Part shown: positions 53,639-62,912 of the stretch, piece after piece | How positions within the stretch are numbered: position 1 is the first letter of the stretch | Layout of the letters: the number at the start of each line of letters is the position of its first letter | Source: Bacteroidales bacterium | Lineage (GTDB): Bacteria; Bacteroidota; Bacteroidia; Bacteroidales; Marinilabiliaceae | Assembly: GCA_003249255.1 (NCBI GenBank) | Contig: QKJP01000049.1 | Location: 248,001-312,000, forward strand | DNA: 64,000 nucleotides | Direction: 5' to 3' | The notes under the pieces: model-generated | The model's input: the letters and a program-made list of their open reading frames with translations, nothing else | The model's database searches: none | What the model was told of the DNA's origin: nothing | Position numbers and translations under genes: made by a program

Positions 53639-56600
53639 ATGAGTGAATTGTTTCTTGACGCACTGATGCAAATTTTTGCCCTTCTTACTGATATAAAGAC
53701 GGAGAAGGAAACTGGTGAAGGACGTTTAGTTGTTAAAAAGTTCTTGGCTCGTAATTTTAATGTCGAGTATGTAGATCAAGCATTAGAACGTTATGATTTT
53801 TATTTAAATAAATATCATAAGCATTCTTATAGTCAGGATTTAAGTGAAAGGGAGCAGCAGTCTTCTTATAATTTAGGAAAAATTGTTGCGATCTGTAATG
53901 AGTTAAATAATGAGCTTGAGCAAGAAACCAAATTTATTTTGATGACTATTATGCTGAATTTTATCATGCATGATAGTGCGTTGAGTAAAGAGGAAGAACT
54001 ATTTACAGATACCCTTGCCGACAAACTTCATTTAGAGAAAGATGATTACGCTAATCTTAAAGCGTTTACCTTAGATAATCCTCTAGCTGTTACAGATAAA
54101 GATAAATTACTGTTAATTGATGGTTCTCCCGATCGACTTGATAAACAGATTAAACACATCTATAACCCCAAACAGCAGGTTGAGGTTTGGGTTCTTCATC
54201 TGCATAATCCCAATATTTTTGTTTTTAGGTATTCCGGAAAAAGAAACCTTTACCTAAATGGTCATATTATTGAGCAAGATCGTTCTGTCATATTTCCGGC
54301 CGGTGCTGTAATTAAAACTTCACGCATGGCCCCGGTTTATTATGGGCGCGTTGCAGAGAAGTTTATAGCCCGTCAAGATCGTGGTCGGATTGTTTACCGC
54401 GCCATTGATATTACTTATAAATTTAATGGAAATCAAGTTGGGATTCATCCGTTTAGTTTTACTGGTCGTTCAGGGCAATTGGTAGGTGTGATGGGCGGTA
54501 GTGGCACCGGAAAATCTACACTGTTAAATGTCTTAAATGGGAATTATAAACTGGATGGCGGTATTATTACCATTAATGGTTATGATTTAAGTAAAGATCA
54601 CGAGAAATTAGAAGGTGTTATCGGTTATGTTCCTCAGGATGATTTATTAAAAGAAGAGCTAACGGTTTTTGAGAACCTTTATTTTAATGCTCAATTGTGT
54701 TTTAGTCACTTGTCAAAAACCGAAATTGTCAAGGTGGTAGAGAGTGCTTTAACTGATTTTGATTTAGTGGAGGCTCGCGATCTGGTGGTAGGCTCCCCCA
54801 TGAATAAAATTTTGAGTGGTGGACAGCGAAAACGATTGAATATTGCTCTTGAGTTGATTAGAGAACCATCGGTGCTTTTTGTTGATGAGCCCACATCGGG
54901 TTTATCTTCCATGGATTCTGAAAAAGTGATGGTGCTTTTAAAGCGACAGAGTTTAAAAGGAAAGTTGGTGATCATCAATATTCATCAGCCTAGTAGTGAT
55001 TTATATAAATTGATTGATAAGTTGCTTCTCATCGATAAAGGAGGTCGCATAATTTATAATGGAAATCCAATGGATGCCATTGCCTATTTCAAGAAAATGG
55101 CGAATTATGTTAATCCTGATGAGAGAGAGTGTTACGCTTGTGGTAATGTTCAAACTGAACAGCCCTTGCGTATTATTGAAGCTCGTATGGTGAATCCTAA
55201 TGGTCGTTTTATTCGACAACGAAAAGTTTCACCAGAGGAATGGTATCAGCATTATTTAGAAAACTTTGAACAACGATTTGAGTGGAAAACGAAGCGTGAA
55301 CATGATAAGAAAGAGAAACTTCCTGCAAACCTTTATAATATTCCGGGTAGATTAAGGCAGTTTTTAATTTATCTCAAACGAGATGCCCTGTCAAAAATTA
55401 AGGACAAGCAATATTTACTGATTAACTTCTTGGAAGCTCCCCTTTTAGCTTTTATTCTAGGGTTCTTTACAAAGTTTATCAGTGGTACAGCAAATGATCC
55501 TACTGCTTATTTGTTTGGAAAGAACGAAAATTTACCGGCTTACTTATTTATGAGTGTGGTTGTTTCGCTGTTTATGGGTTTAAATGTCAGTGCTGAAGAG
55601 ATCATTAAAGATAAACGATTATTGAAAAGGGAATCTTTTTTGAATCTTAGCCGATCAAGCTTTTTAAATAGTAAAATAGTTATTCTCTTTGTTATTTCGG
55701 CTATTCAAACCCTTAGTTTTGTGTTAATTGGCAATTCTATATTAGAGGTTAAAGGGCTTAATTTTAGTTATTGGTTAATACTCTTTAGCGCAGCCTGTTT
55801 TGCAAACATGTTGGGATTAAATGTAAGCAGTGGATTAAAGTCTGTGGTGGCAATTTACATTTTGATTCCTCTCATTTTAGTGCCTCAGCTCTTGTTTAGT
55901 GGTGTGATTGTTCGGTTTGAGAAATTACATGGTTCCATTGCTTCTGATGAATATGTGCCAGTTATTGGAGAATTAATGGTTTCCAGATGGGCATACGAAG
56001 CTTTAGCAGTGAATCAATTTAAAAATAATAAATATCAGAAGTATTTCTTTGAGATTGAAAAAGAAGCCAGTCATGCCTCTTATGTGTCAAGTTTGTTAAT
56101 TCCGGAATTAAACCAAATTAATTATAACTGTAAATACTTTCTGGAACAAAATGATACCACCAACCTTCGATTGGAAACTATTCGGCTACATCATGAGTTA
56201 AGTCGGGTCGCACATTTTGAGGCAATTACAGGTTACGTAAATTTGCCTGAATTGGAATTGGGGCAGTTTAACGATGATACTTATAGCGGAATTAAAAAGT
56301 TGTTGTCATCCATTCAAAAGAAGAAGAGAAGTTCTTATCGGGTCAATCAAAAGAAAAAGGATGATCTTTATAGTCAGTTGATTAAAAAATTCGGATCAAA
56401 AGAAAAATTTCTTGAATTTAAATTAAAATACCAAAATGAATCCTTAGAGGAGTTGGTTTTAAATAAACGAGAAATAAGACAAATTGATACCAAAGGTTAT
56501 TCCATTGTTCAATTGAAACATCCTATTTATAAAAATCCAACATCTAATATGGGACGTGCCCACTTTTATGCGCCATATAAACGAATCTTTGGGGTACACA

Positions 56601-56755
56601 TTGGTACGCCATTCTTTAACATAATGGTGATTTGGTTGTCATCAGCAGTTTTATATTTCACCTTGTATCTGGATGTACTACGACGTATTATTCATTACTT
56701 TGAAAACTTTAAATTACGAAGGTTAAATAAACGATTGTCGAAATTGAAGATATAA
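53639..56755 (+). CDS. ABCG-type ATPase-permease fusion with N-terminal TerB-like region
   Basis: A 1038-residue protein. Residues 1-165 form a helical, acidic domain (FILMTIMLNFIMHDSALSKEEE) similar in pattern to tellurite-resistance TerB. About 170-265 is a beta-rich segment (FVFRYSGKRNLYLNGHII). The ABC ATPase has Walker A GGSGTGKSTLL (about 285), signature LSGGQRKRLNIALEL (about 391) and Walker B VLFVDEPTSGLSSMD, typical of ABCG. Six or so membrane segments lie at about 595-760 and 1000-1025, with a charged insert between. It is probably an exporter, substrate unknown; subfamily calls are by eye. Confidence 0.8.
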   Translation: MSELFLDALMQIFALLTDIKTEKETGEGRLVVKKFLARNFNVEYVDQALERYDFYLNKYHKHSYSQDLSEREQQSSYNLGKIVAICNELNNELEQETKFILMTIMLNFIMHDSALSKEEELFTDTLADKLHLEKDDYANLKAFTLDNPLAVTDKDKLLLIDGSPDRLDKQIKHIYNPKQQVEVWVLHLHNPNIFVFRYSGKRNLYLNGHIIEQDRSVIFPAGAVIKTSRMAPVYYGRVAEKFIARQDRGRIVYRAIDITYKFNGNQVGIHPFSFTGRSGQLVGVMGGSGTGKSTLLNVLNGNYKLDGGIITINGYDLSKDHEKLEGVIGYVPQDDLLKEELTVFENLYFNAQLCFSHLSKTEIVKVVESALTDFDLVEARDLVVGSPMNKILSGGQRKRLNIALELIREPSVLFVDEPTSGLSSMDSEKVMVLLKRQSLKGKLVIINIHQPSSDLYKLIDKLLLIDKGGRIIYNGNPMDAIAYFKKMANYVNPDERECYACGNVQTEQPLRIIEARMVNPNGRFIRQRKVSPEEWYQHYLENFEQRFEWKTKREHDKKEKLPANLYNIPGRLRQFLIYLKRDALSKIKDKQYLLINFLEAPLLAFILGFFTKFISGTANDPTAYLFGKNENLPAYLFMSVVVSLFMGLNVSAEEIIKDKRLLKRESFLNLSRSSFLNSKIVILFVISAIQTLSFVLIGNSILEVKGLNFSYWLILFSAACFANMLGLNVSSGLKSVVAIYILIPLILVPQLLFSGVIVRFEKLHGSIASDEYVPVIGELMVSRWAYEALAVNQFKNNKYQKYFFEIEKEASHASYVSSLLIPELNQINYNCKYFLEQNDTTNLRLETIRLHHELSRVAHFEAITGYVNLPELELGQFNDDTYSGIKKLLSSIQKKKRSSYRVNQKKKDDLYSQLIKKFGSKEKFLEFKLKYQNESLEELVLNKREIRQIDTKGYSIVQLKHPIYKNPTSNMGRAHFYAPYKRIFGVHIGTPFFNIMVIWLSSAVLYFTLYLDVLRRIIHYFENFKLRRLNKRLSKLKI

Positions 56756-56762
56756 AATAATG

Positions 56763-56810
56763 CTCCTCTCTGTCTCTCTTATAGATTGTTTTCAGAGAGG
56801 AGTTTTTTTA
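56763..56810. terminator. Bidirectional terminator between convergent genes
   Basis: CTCCTCTCTG/CAGAGAGGAG (56763-56772 with 56793-56802) is followed by seven Ts. It serves the ABCG gene and perhaps the minus-strand CDGSH gene. Confidence 0.75.
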
Positions 56811-57227
56811 TCCTTTAAAATCAATAGTACTGTGTGTGCCGTCGCAGAATGGTTTGTGTTGTGATTGTCCACATCTGCATAGGGCAGGATTCTCTTCAAG
56901 CTTTACTTCTCCATCAGGGAGAATAATAGATAATTTGCCTTTAAAAAGGAGTGGGCCGTTTTTAAGAACTGTTAATTCTGTTTTTGTCTCTTTTTTTTCC
57001 ATACCTTCATCTAATATGATATACGATAATGCCTCGGTTGGGCATTCTTTAATTTGGTTAATTATACTTTCATTGTCTGCGTTTTCAAGGATGATCCATG
57101 GCCTTCTGTTGATGTCGAAAACGTTGGGTAATCCACCTGCACAATTAAATGAATGAACGCATTTGTGCGGTTGCCATATAACACATAAGTTACCTTTGGT
57201 ATAACGAATTTTTCTTCGAATAGTCAT
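56808..57227 (-). CDS. Ferredoxin-like plus CDGSH iron-sulfur protein
   Basis: A 139-residue cytosolic protein with two cluster domains. Residues 1-70 resemble the divergent 4Fe-4S mono-cluster domain (YjdI/Fer4_19): WQPHKCVHSFNCAGGLPNVF and IKECPTEAL. Residues about 95-135 are a CDGSH domain with CRCGQSQHKPFCDGTH, which binds a 2Fe-2S cluster through three Cys and one His. A linker rich in Lys and Glu joins them. A role in electron transfer or redox sensing is inferred. The gene stands alone. Confidence 0.88.
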   Translation of the reverse strand: MTIRRKIRYTKGNLCVIWQPHKCVHSFNCAGGLPNVFDINRRPWIILENADNESIINQIKECPTEALSYIILDEGMEKKETKTELTVLKNGPLLFKGKLSIILPDGEVKLEENPALCRCGQSQHKPFCDGTHSTIDFKG

Positions 57228-57390
57228 TTCTAAATTTTTTAGAATAAGTTAAGGCCATAATAGAAATATTTCAACTTTTAGTGCTGTTGCTTTTATAGTA
57301 ATACTGTGGAATGTAGCTTAATAGTTTGCAAACTTGTTTTTAATCTCTTGTGGAAGAGGAGAAAAGAATTCAATTTTTTGGTATGGAATT

Positions 57391-57424
57391 GTTAAGATGC
57401 TTTAACAATCTTTAAGTAACTAAT
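57391..57424 (+). promoter_or_regulatory. Conserved upstream element of YfiR-like gene 1
   Basis: TTAAGATGCTTTAAC (57392-57406) then ATCTTT and AACTAAT. The same element is 80 bases before the second paralogue (58161-58194). It contains AAGAT/ATCTT arms. Confidence 0.55.
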
Positions 57425-57473
57425 AATCTGTACTTCCGTTAATACCTTTAATTTAAAATTTTGAAACCAAATC

Positions 57474-57989
57474 ATGAAAACAAAAGTTAAAGGTTATTTT
57501 TTTGCAATTACATTAGGGTTAATTGGATTTTCTTCTGCCACCGCGCAGGTCGAAAAGTTTGAAGCGTTGTTTATGTATAATTTTGCTCAAAACACCAGTT
57601 GGGAAAATGTAGGAGATGAAGAGTTAATTATTACCGTGGTTTCTAATCAAGATATTGCCTCCATATTGAAAACCATGGCCAAGTCCAAAACCGTAGGTGC
57701 CAGAAAAGTTGTAATAAAAGAGGTTGAAAACATTAATGAAGTAACTCCTTCTCAGATAATATACATAGGAGACTCTAAAGTAAAGGAAATATCTAGTTTA
57801 TACGCTTATGTAAAGAAAGATGATGCGCTTGTGATTTCCGGTAAGGCGGGTCAGTGTAAAGTTGGAGCTGATATTAGTTTTAAAATGGAGAGTGGGAAGT
57901 TGCGCTATGAAATTAATACTAAAACTATTGATGCCAAAAAACTTAAGATTACTTCAAAAATGGTTAATTTGGGGATAAAAGTGAGTTAA
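57474..57989 (+). CDS. YfiR family protein (DUF4154), copy 1
   Basis: A 171-residue predicted periplasmic protein. The signal peptide ends near SSATAQ. The mature part matches the YfiR/HmsC-like DUF4154 pattern: FMYNFAQNTSWENVG, SQIIYIGDSKVKEI, LVISGKAGQCKVGADISF, and GKLRYEINTKTIDAKKLKITSKMVNL. In Pseudomonas YfiR represses the diguanylate cyclase YfiN, but no cyclase lies beside this pair, so the partner is unknown. It has a near-identical twin 212 bases downstream. Confidence 0.85.
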   Translation: MKTKVKGYFFAITLGLIGFSSATAQVEKFEALFMYNFAQNTSWENVGDEELIITVVSNQDIASILKTMAKSKTVGARKVVIKEVENINEVTPSQIIYIGDSKVKEISSLYAYVKKDDALVISGKAGQCKVGADISFKMESGKLRYEINTKTIDAKKLKITSKMVNLGIKVS

Positions 57990-58015
57990 TTAGTTGGTTC
58001 CTTTTTTGGTCTTCT

Positions 58016-58041
58016 AAACAGGTATCGAAATGCTCCTGTTT
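58016..58041 (+). terminator. Weak hairpin between the YfiR-like copies
   Basis: AAACAGG/CCTGTTT (58016-58022 with 58035-58041) is followed by ATTTG. The T run is poor. Confidence 0.4.
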
Positions 58042-58160
58042 ATTTGAAGCTTAGAAAGTAATTCTTGAAGGAATGGTTTTCTTTCAAAACTGAAAATTAG
58101 CTTTTAGTTTTGTTGTGATCCATGCAAAAAATTAGACTTTCAAAATGATATCTGATATTA

Positions 58161-58194
58161 TTAAGATGCTTTAACGATCTTTTTGAAACTAATC
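58161..58194 (+). promoter_or_regulatory. Conserved upstream element of YfiR-like gene 2
   Basis: TTAAGATGCTTTAAC (58161-58175), then ATCTTT, then AACTAAT, exactly as before copy 1 (57392). The distance to the ATG (80 against 82 bases) is conserved. Confidence 0.55.
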
Positions 58195-58240
58195 ACTAAT
58201 TTTGATCGTTGAAGTGAAAAGTAACAAATGTAAACCAAGC

Positions 58241-58756
58241 ATGAGAAAAAAAAATAAAGGATATTTTCTGGCGATATGGATAATGGTGATTGGATTTACT
58301 TCTGCATCAGCTCAAATTGAAAAGTTTGAAGCGTTATTTATGTATAATTTTGCTCAAAATACCAACTGGGATAACATTGGAGACCAAGAATTAATTATTA
58401 CTGTTGTTTCAAATAAAGAAGTAGCTTCAATATTGGGTTCGATGGCACAAACAAAAAAAGTTGGATCCAGACAGGTTGTTGTCAAAGAAGTAGAGGATGT
58501 TAATCAAGCGACCGCATCACAGATTATTTATGTCGGAAGTTCAAAAGTTAAGCAGTTGCCTACTTTAAGTTCGGTTGTAAAAACAGATGATATTCTTGTG
58601 ATTTCCGGAAAATCTGGTCAGTGTAAATCCGGTGCCGATATTAGTTTTAAAGTGGAAGAGGGAAAGTTACGTTATGAAATTAATATTAAGACTATAGAAA
58701 CTAAGCATTTAAGTATTACATCAAAGCTTATAAATCTCGGTATTAAAGTGAATTAA
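58241..58756 (+). CDS. YfiR family protein (DUF4154), copy 2
   Basis: A 171-residue twin of copy 1, with a signal peptide ending near TSASAQ. It shares KFEALFMYNFAQNT, DQELIITVVSN, SGKSGQCKSGADISFK and the C-terminal SKLINLGIKVN. I start at the ATG at 58241, which makes the protein the same length as copy 1. An in-frame TTG at 58202 would add 13 residues ahead of the signal peptide. Tandem duplication including the upstream element is likely. Confidence 0.85.
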   Translation: MRKKNKGYFLAIWIMVIGFTSASAQIEKFEALFMYNFAQNTNWDNIGDQELIITVVSNKEVASILGSMAQTKKVGSRQVVVKEVEDVNQATASQIIYVGSSKVKQLPTLSSVVKTDDILVISGKSGQCKSGADISFKVEEGKLRYEINIKTIETKHLSITSKLINLGIKVN

Positions 58757-58789
58757 ATTATAGTTAGGTTAGGTTGAGTTTATTAGGAG

Positions 58790-58830
58790 GTCTCTTGTAA
58801 AGCATTATTTTTACAAGGGACTTATTTTTT
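58790..58830 (+). terminator. Terminator after YfiR-like copy 2
   Basis: A 12-bp stem with one G-U pair, GTCTCTTGTAAA/TTTACAAGGGAC (58790-58801 with 58810-58821), is followed by TTATTTTTT. Confidence 0.75.
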
Positions 58831-58872
58831 AAAGTTATCTTCAAACTTCAGATTTCCTACAGAATTCAGATT

Positions 58873-58880
58873 TAGCTTTG
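58873..58880 (+). promoter_or_regulatory. Putative -7 box (TAGCTTTG) for hemA
   Basis: This exact TAnnTTTG match lies 36 bases before the hemA ATG. No clear -33 element. Confidence 0.35.
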
Positions 58881-58915
58881 CAGCGTATTTTGGATAACTA
58901 CACTCATTTGAGAAT

Positions 58916-60184
58916 ATGGTTGGATTAATCGGTATAAGTCATCAAACAGCTCTTTTAGAAATCAGAGAACAATTAGTGATTTCTAAAGAAGAGATTAGCG
59001 GGCTTTTCGAATACCTAAGCTTTAAATGTAAAGTTGGGGGGATCTTGGCCTTAAGTACTTGTAACCGAACTGAATTGTATTTTGAGACCAAAACCTCCCA
59101 GGTAGACGACCCAAACGCTTATCTTGAAAAAGTAACCGATGCTTATATTTCTTATTTTAAGAAACCCGATAGCATCAAATCCTATTTATACACCAAAACA
59201 GGGATTGATACCGCCCGTCATTTATTTCGGGTGACAACCGGTTTAGATTCTCTTATTTTAGGTGAATATCAAATAGTTTCCCAAGTAAAAGAAGCTTTTA
59301 GCTGGGTTGATAATACGGCTTTGATCGGGCCGGAGTTAACACGCATGGTTCAAAAGGCCTTTGAAGCTGGTAAAGAAGTTCGCACACGCACATCAATTAA
59401 TCGAGGAGCTGTTTCTGTAAGTTCTGCTGCGGTAGAGTTGGCTGCTAAACGTTTAGGGTGTTACACTCAGATGAAAACTTTAACAGTAGGAGCTGGTGAG
59501 ACTGGTAATATTGTTGCTTTAAATTTTTCTAAGAAAGGGTGTAAAGATATTTGGATTACCAATAGAACCTATGAGAAAGCCGAGCAAGTTGCAGATCGGG
59601 TTGGAGGAATCGCCTTTCCTATGCACGAGTGTAATGTACAAATGAAAGATGCGGATGTTGTTATCTACACAACTTCTTCGAGTAAGTTTTTGTTGAATAA
59701 AGATTGTGCTCAGAAAATTATGAATGAGCGTAATGGAAAATCTTTATTGGTAATCGATCTTTGTAATCCTCGCAATGTAGCGCAGGATGTTGGCGAAATT
59801 GAAGGATTAACCTTGTTAGACTTAGATCACATGGAAGAAGTGGTGAAGTCTAATTTCGATAAGCGTAAAGATGAGCTTGGAGTGGCCGAACAGATTATCG
59901 ATGAAATATTAATTGAGTTTGATGACTGGTTAAATGTTCGTCGCATGAGTTCTGCAATATCAAACATTACTTCTCTTTTTAAAGATGTTCATTCGAGTGA
60001 AATTGGTAATTATAAGAAAGTAGATGATGATTCAGACGACTTTCAAAAATTATCTGAATATGGTGAACATTTAAGTTCAAAATATACAAGAATGCTGATT
60101 AAGCAAATTCGTTTGATAACAAATGAAGGAAGAGACCCGGAAAAGGTGAAAATGGTCGAAGAATTTTTTAATTTTGACGTGTAA
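58916..60184 (+). CDS. hemA: Glutamyl-tRNA reductase
   Basis: First step of C5 tetrapyrrole synthesis: reduces glutamyl-tRNA to glutamate-1-semialdehyde. The 422-residue protein has GISHQTALLEIREQL (about 6-20), the nucleophilic Cys49 in LALSTCNRTELYF, GLDSLILGEYQIVSQVKEAF (about 108-127), and the Rossmann GAGETGNIVALNF (about 190). The C-terminal dimerisation helix is present. Length fits (about 420). It opens a hemA-hemC-hemD-hemB-hemL run. Confidence 0.96.
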   Translation: MVGLIGISHQTALLEIREQLVISKEEISGLFEYLSFKCKVGGILALSTCNRTELYFETKTSQVDDPNAYLEKVTDAYISYFKKPDSIKSYLYTKTGIDTARHLFRVTTGLDSLILGEYQIVSQVKEAFSWVDNTALIGPELTRMVQKAFEAGKEVRTRTSINRGAVSVSSAAVELAAKRLGCYTQMKTLTVGAGETGNIVALNFSKKGCKDIWITNRTYEKAEQVADRVGGIAFPMHECNVQMKDADVVIYTTSSSKFLLNKDCAQKIMNERNGKSLLVIDLCNPRNVAQDVGEIEGLTLLDLDHMEEVVKSNFDKRKDELGVAEQIIDEILIEFDDWLNVRRMSSAISNITSLFKDVHSSEIGNYKKVDDDSDDFQKLSEYGEHLSSKYTRMLIKQIRLITNEGRDPEKVKMVEEFFNFDV

Positions 60185-60193
60185 AATAATTTT

Positions 60194-60222
60194 AACGGAT
60201 GAGTGAATGCTCATCCGTTTTG
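60194..60222 (+). terminator. Hairpin between hemA and hemC
   Basis: AACGGATGAG/CTCATCCGTT, perfect 10-bp arms (60194-60203 with 60210-60219), followed by TTGC. The T run is short, so partial termination is more likely than full stop. Confidence 0.5.
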
Positions 60223-60236
60223 CAATTTAATTATTC

Positions 60237-61178
60237 ATGAGCAGCAACTCTATAAAGATTGGTACCCGAGGTAGTAATCTTGCGCTTTATCAGGCCAATC
60301 TGGTGAAAGATCAATTGTCTGAAAAGTTTCCTGATAAGCATTTTGAAATTGTTATCATCTCAACCAAAGGCGATAAGATTTTGGATGTTGCGTTGTCTAA
60401 AATTGGCGATAAAGGATTGTTTACCAAGGAGCTGGAAGTGGCTCTTTTTGCCGGGGAGGTAGATTTGTGTGTTCATAGTTTAAAAGATTTACCAACCGAA
60501 TTTCCGAAAGGTGCACAGTTAGGCGCAGTGCTAACTCGTGCCGAATATAAAGATGCCTGGGTGAGCAAAGATGGTCTTTCTCTTGAAGAAATGACCGAAG
60601 AGCATGTGGTGGCTACATCAAGCCTTCGTCGAAAAGCACAGGTGCATCGTATTAATCCCAAAGTAAAAGTAGTAGACATTCGTGGGAATGTAGAGACGCG
60701 TCTTCGTAAAATGAAAGACGAAGGGCATTGTGATGCCATGGTGATGGCCGGTGCCGGTTTGATTCGCCTTGGTTACGAGAAGGAAATCACTACTTTATTC
60801 GAACCTGAATATTTTGTTTCGGCATGCGGACAAGGTGCTATTGCGATTGAAACACGCGAAAATGATCAGGATATTTTACCAATAGTTAAAACAATTCATT
60901 GCGAAAATACTTATGCTCAAATAACCGCTGAGCGCAGTTTCTTAAACGAATTAGAAGGTGGGTGCCAAATTCCAATTGGTGCTCATGCTACCATAACCGA
61001 TACTAGATTAGATTTGTTAGCCTTAGTTGCCATGCCTGACGGAAGCAAAGAGTTGAGAGGAACTCTGAGCGGACATGTGGGAGAGGCGGAGAAAATTGGG
61101 CGTGAATTAGCTCAACAACTGGCAAAACAAGGGGGAAATAAAATTCTTGAAGTTGTACGTGACATGAATTTAAAATAA
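60237..61178 (+). CDS. hemC: Porphobilinogen deaminase (hydroxymethylbilane synthase)
   Basis: Joins four porphobilinogens to a linear tetrapyrrole. The 313-residue protein opens KIGTRGSNLALYQANLV (about 7-23), has FTKELEVALFAGEVDLCVHSLKDLPTE, SSLRRKAQ, and DIRGNVETRLRKM. The dipyrromethane-bearing Cys is in LEGGCQIPIGAHA. Length fits (about 310). Its stop overlaps the hemD start (TAATG). Confidence 0.96.
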   Translation: MSSNSIKIGTRGSNLALYQANLVKDQLSEKFPDKHFEIVIISTKGDKILDVALSKIGDKGLFTKELEVALFAGEVDLCVHSLKDLPTEFPKGAQLGAVLTRAEYKDAWVSKDGLSLEEMTEEHVVATSSLRRKAQVHRINPKVKVVDIRGNVETRLRKMKDEGHCDAMVMAGAGLIRLGYEKEITTLFEPEYFVSACGQGAIAIETRENDQDILPIVKTIHCENTYAQITAERSFLNELEGGCQIPIGAHATITDTRLDLLALVAMPDGSKELRGTLSGHVGEAEKIGRELAQQLAKQGGNKILEVVRDMNLK

Positions 61179-61924
61179 TGGCAGAGCAAAGTAGTAAACC
61201 GGCAATTTTATTAACTCATCCATTTGCATCGGATGATGTTTTGGCTGAAAGTTTTATGAATAAGGGATTTGAAGTTATAACAGATCCTATGATTGAAACA
61301 AAAATTCGTATTCTATCAGAAGAAGAACGAAAAGTTGTATTATCCAGTCGGAAACTCATATTTACAAGTAAGCGTGGTGTTGAGTATTTTCTAGAGCAGT
61401 TTAAACCGGCCGAAGTCTTAGATAAAAGCTTTATTTGCGTTGGAAAGAAAACTGCAATGACACTTGAGAAAAATCATCTAAAACCCTGGTGGGTTTCTAG
61501 TGGAAAAACCGCAGCAGATTTGGTAGATGAAATCCGCGAATACACCATCATGAGTGAAGAACATTGGACTGCCCTCTTAGGAGACTTAGCTGATGATACC
61601 ATAATAAAAGGGATATCTGACATGTGTAAAGTTTCTCGATTTGATACTTATCATACCACAATCGCAACCACTAAAAATGATGCTACGATTGATTTATTAC
61701 AATCGAAAAAAGAGTTGATGGTTTTAGTTACTAGTGCATCTTGTTTTAGAGGGTTTATGGAATTGTACGGTGACTTGTTTCATAAAAATATCAAGTTTGC
61801 TTCGATTGGACCCAAAACGACTCAGGAGATGAAAAAATATAATTTGGAACCAAACGTTGTTGCACCTACATCTACCTACGAGGGGTTATTATACACCTTA
61901 ACAAATTATTTTAACTTATCATAA
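61178..61924 (+). CDS. hemD: Uroporphyrinogen-III synthase
   Basis: Cyclises hydroxymethylbilane and inverts ring D. The 248-residue protein is divergent, as the family always is. The pattern MIETKIRIL, FTSKRGVEYFLEQ (about 65), CVGKKTAMTLEKN (about 88) and VTSASCFRGFMELYG with SIGPKTTQEMKKYNLEP in the second domain matches the two-lobed HemD fold. The call rests on those motifs plus position between hemC and hemB. Confidence 0.9.
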   Translation: MAEQSSKPAILLTHPFASDDVLAESFMNKGFEVITDPMIETKIRILSEEERKVVLSSRKLIFTSKRGVEYFLEQFKPAEVLDKSFICVGKKTAMTLEKNHLKPWWVSSGKTAADLVDEIREYTIMSEEHWTALLGDLADDTIIKGISDMCKVSRFDTYHTTIATTKNDATIDLLQSKKELMVLVTSASCFRGFMELYGDLFHKNIKFASIGPKTTQEMKKYNLEPNVVAPTSTYEGLLYTLTNYFNLS

Positions 61925-61934
61925 ATTACAGTAA

Positions 61935-62912
61935 ATGGCTTTTCCAATCACCCGATTAAGAAGGTTACGATACGACAAAATTTTAAGAAATATGGTGAGC
62001 GAGACTCACCTTTCTGTTAATGATTTGGTTTATCCCTTGTTCGTTTGTCCGGGTGAGGGAGTGAAGAAGCCAATTTCTTCCATGCCGGGTAATTACCAAA
62101 TGTCGATCGATGTTTTGGTGGAGACTTGTAAGCTGGCGGTTTCAAAGGGAGTGAAGAGCATCCTTTTATTTGGCATTCCGGAATCGAAAGATGAGCACGG
62201 ACATGTTGGTTGTTCCCATAATGGCATTGTGCAACAGGCATTAAGAGCCATTAAAACAGAGATTGAGGATATTCAGTTAATCGCAGATGTTTGCAACTGC
62301 GAATATACTACCCACGGTCATTGTGGCACTATTGTGGATGGCGATGTCGATAATGACCTCACCATCGAAACTCTGGCCAAACAAGCTGTTTCTTTAGCTG
62401 AAGCCGGAGCCGATGTAATTGCACCAAGTGACATGATGGATGGCCGGGTTGGTCGTATCCGTACAGCATTAGATGAAGCTGGTTACATCAAAACGCCTAT
62501 CATGTCTTATGCTGCGAAATATGCCTCCGGATTCTATGGGCCATTTAGAGAAGCTGCAGAAAGTGCACCTCAGTTTGGTGATCGTAGCACTTATCAAATG
62601 AATCCGGCTAACAGTGATGAAGCTCTTCGGGAAGTTGCTGCCGACATCGAAGAAGGTGCCGATATTGTAATGGTGAAACCAGCACTGAGTTATCTGGATG
62701 TGATCTACCGCATTAAAAACGAATTTAAAATGCCAACTGCGGCCTACAACGTAAGTGGCGAATTTAGCATGGTAAAAGCAGCAGGCGAAAAAAACTGGAT
62801 AGATGAACAAAGAGTGATGATGGAAGTTTTACTTTCCATCAAACGTGCAGGAGCAGACATCATCATCACCTATCATGCGCTTGATGCAGCAGACATCTTA
62901 AATAATAATTAA
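61935..62912 (+). CDS. hemB: Delta-aminolevulinic acid dehydratase (porphobilinogen synthase)
   Basis: Condenses two ALA molecules to porphobilinogen. The 325-residue protein has [15 protein letters not shown] at the start, a Cys-rich zinc site in [12 protein letters not shown] (about 116-127), the Schiff-base lysine regions [15 protein letters not shown] and [12 protein letters not shown]. The Cys-type metal site marks the zinc-dependent class. Length fits (about 325). It starts 10 bases after hemD. Confidence 0.97.
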   Translation: MAFPITRLRRLRYDKILRNMVSETHLSVNDLVYPLFVCPGEGVKKPISSMPGNYQMSIDVLVETCKLAVSKGVKSILLFGIPESKDEHGHVGCSHNGIVQQALRAIKTEIEDIQLIADVCNCEYTTHGHCGTIVDGDVDNDLTIETLAKQAVSLAEAGADVIAPSDMMDGRVGRIRTALDEAGYIKTPIMSYAAKYASGFYGPFREAAESAPQFGDRSTYQMNPANSDEALREVAADIEEGADIVMVKPALSYLDVIYRIKNEFKMPTAAYNVSGEFSMVKAAGEKNWIDEQRVMMEVLLSIKRAGADIIITYHALDAADILNNN

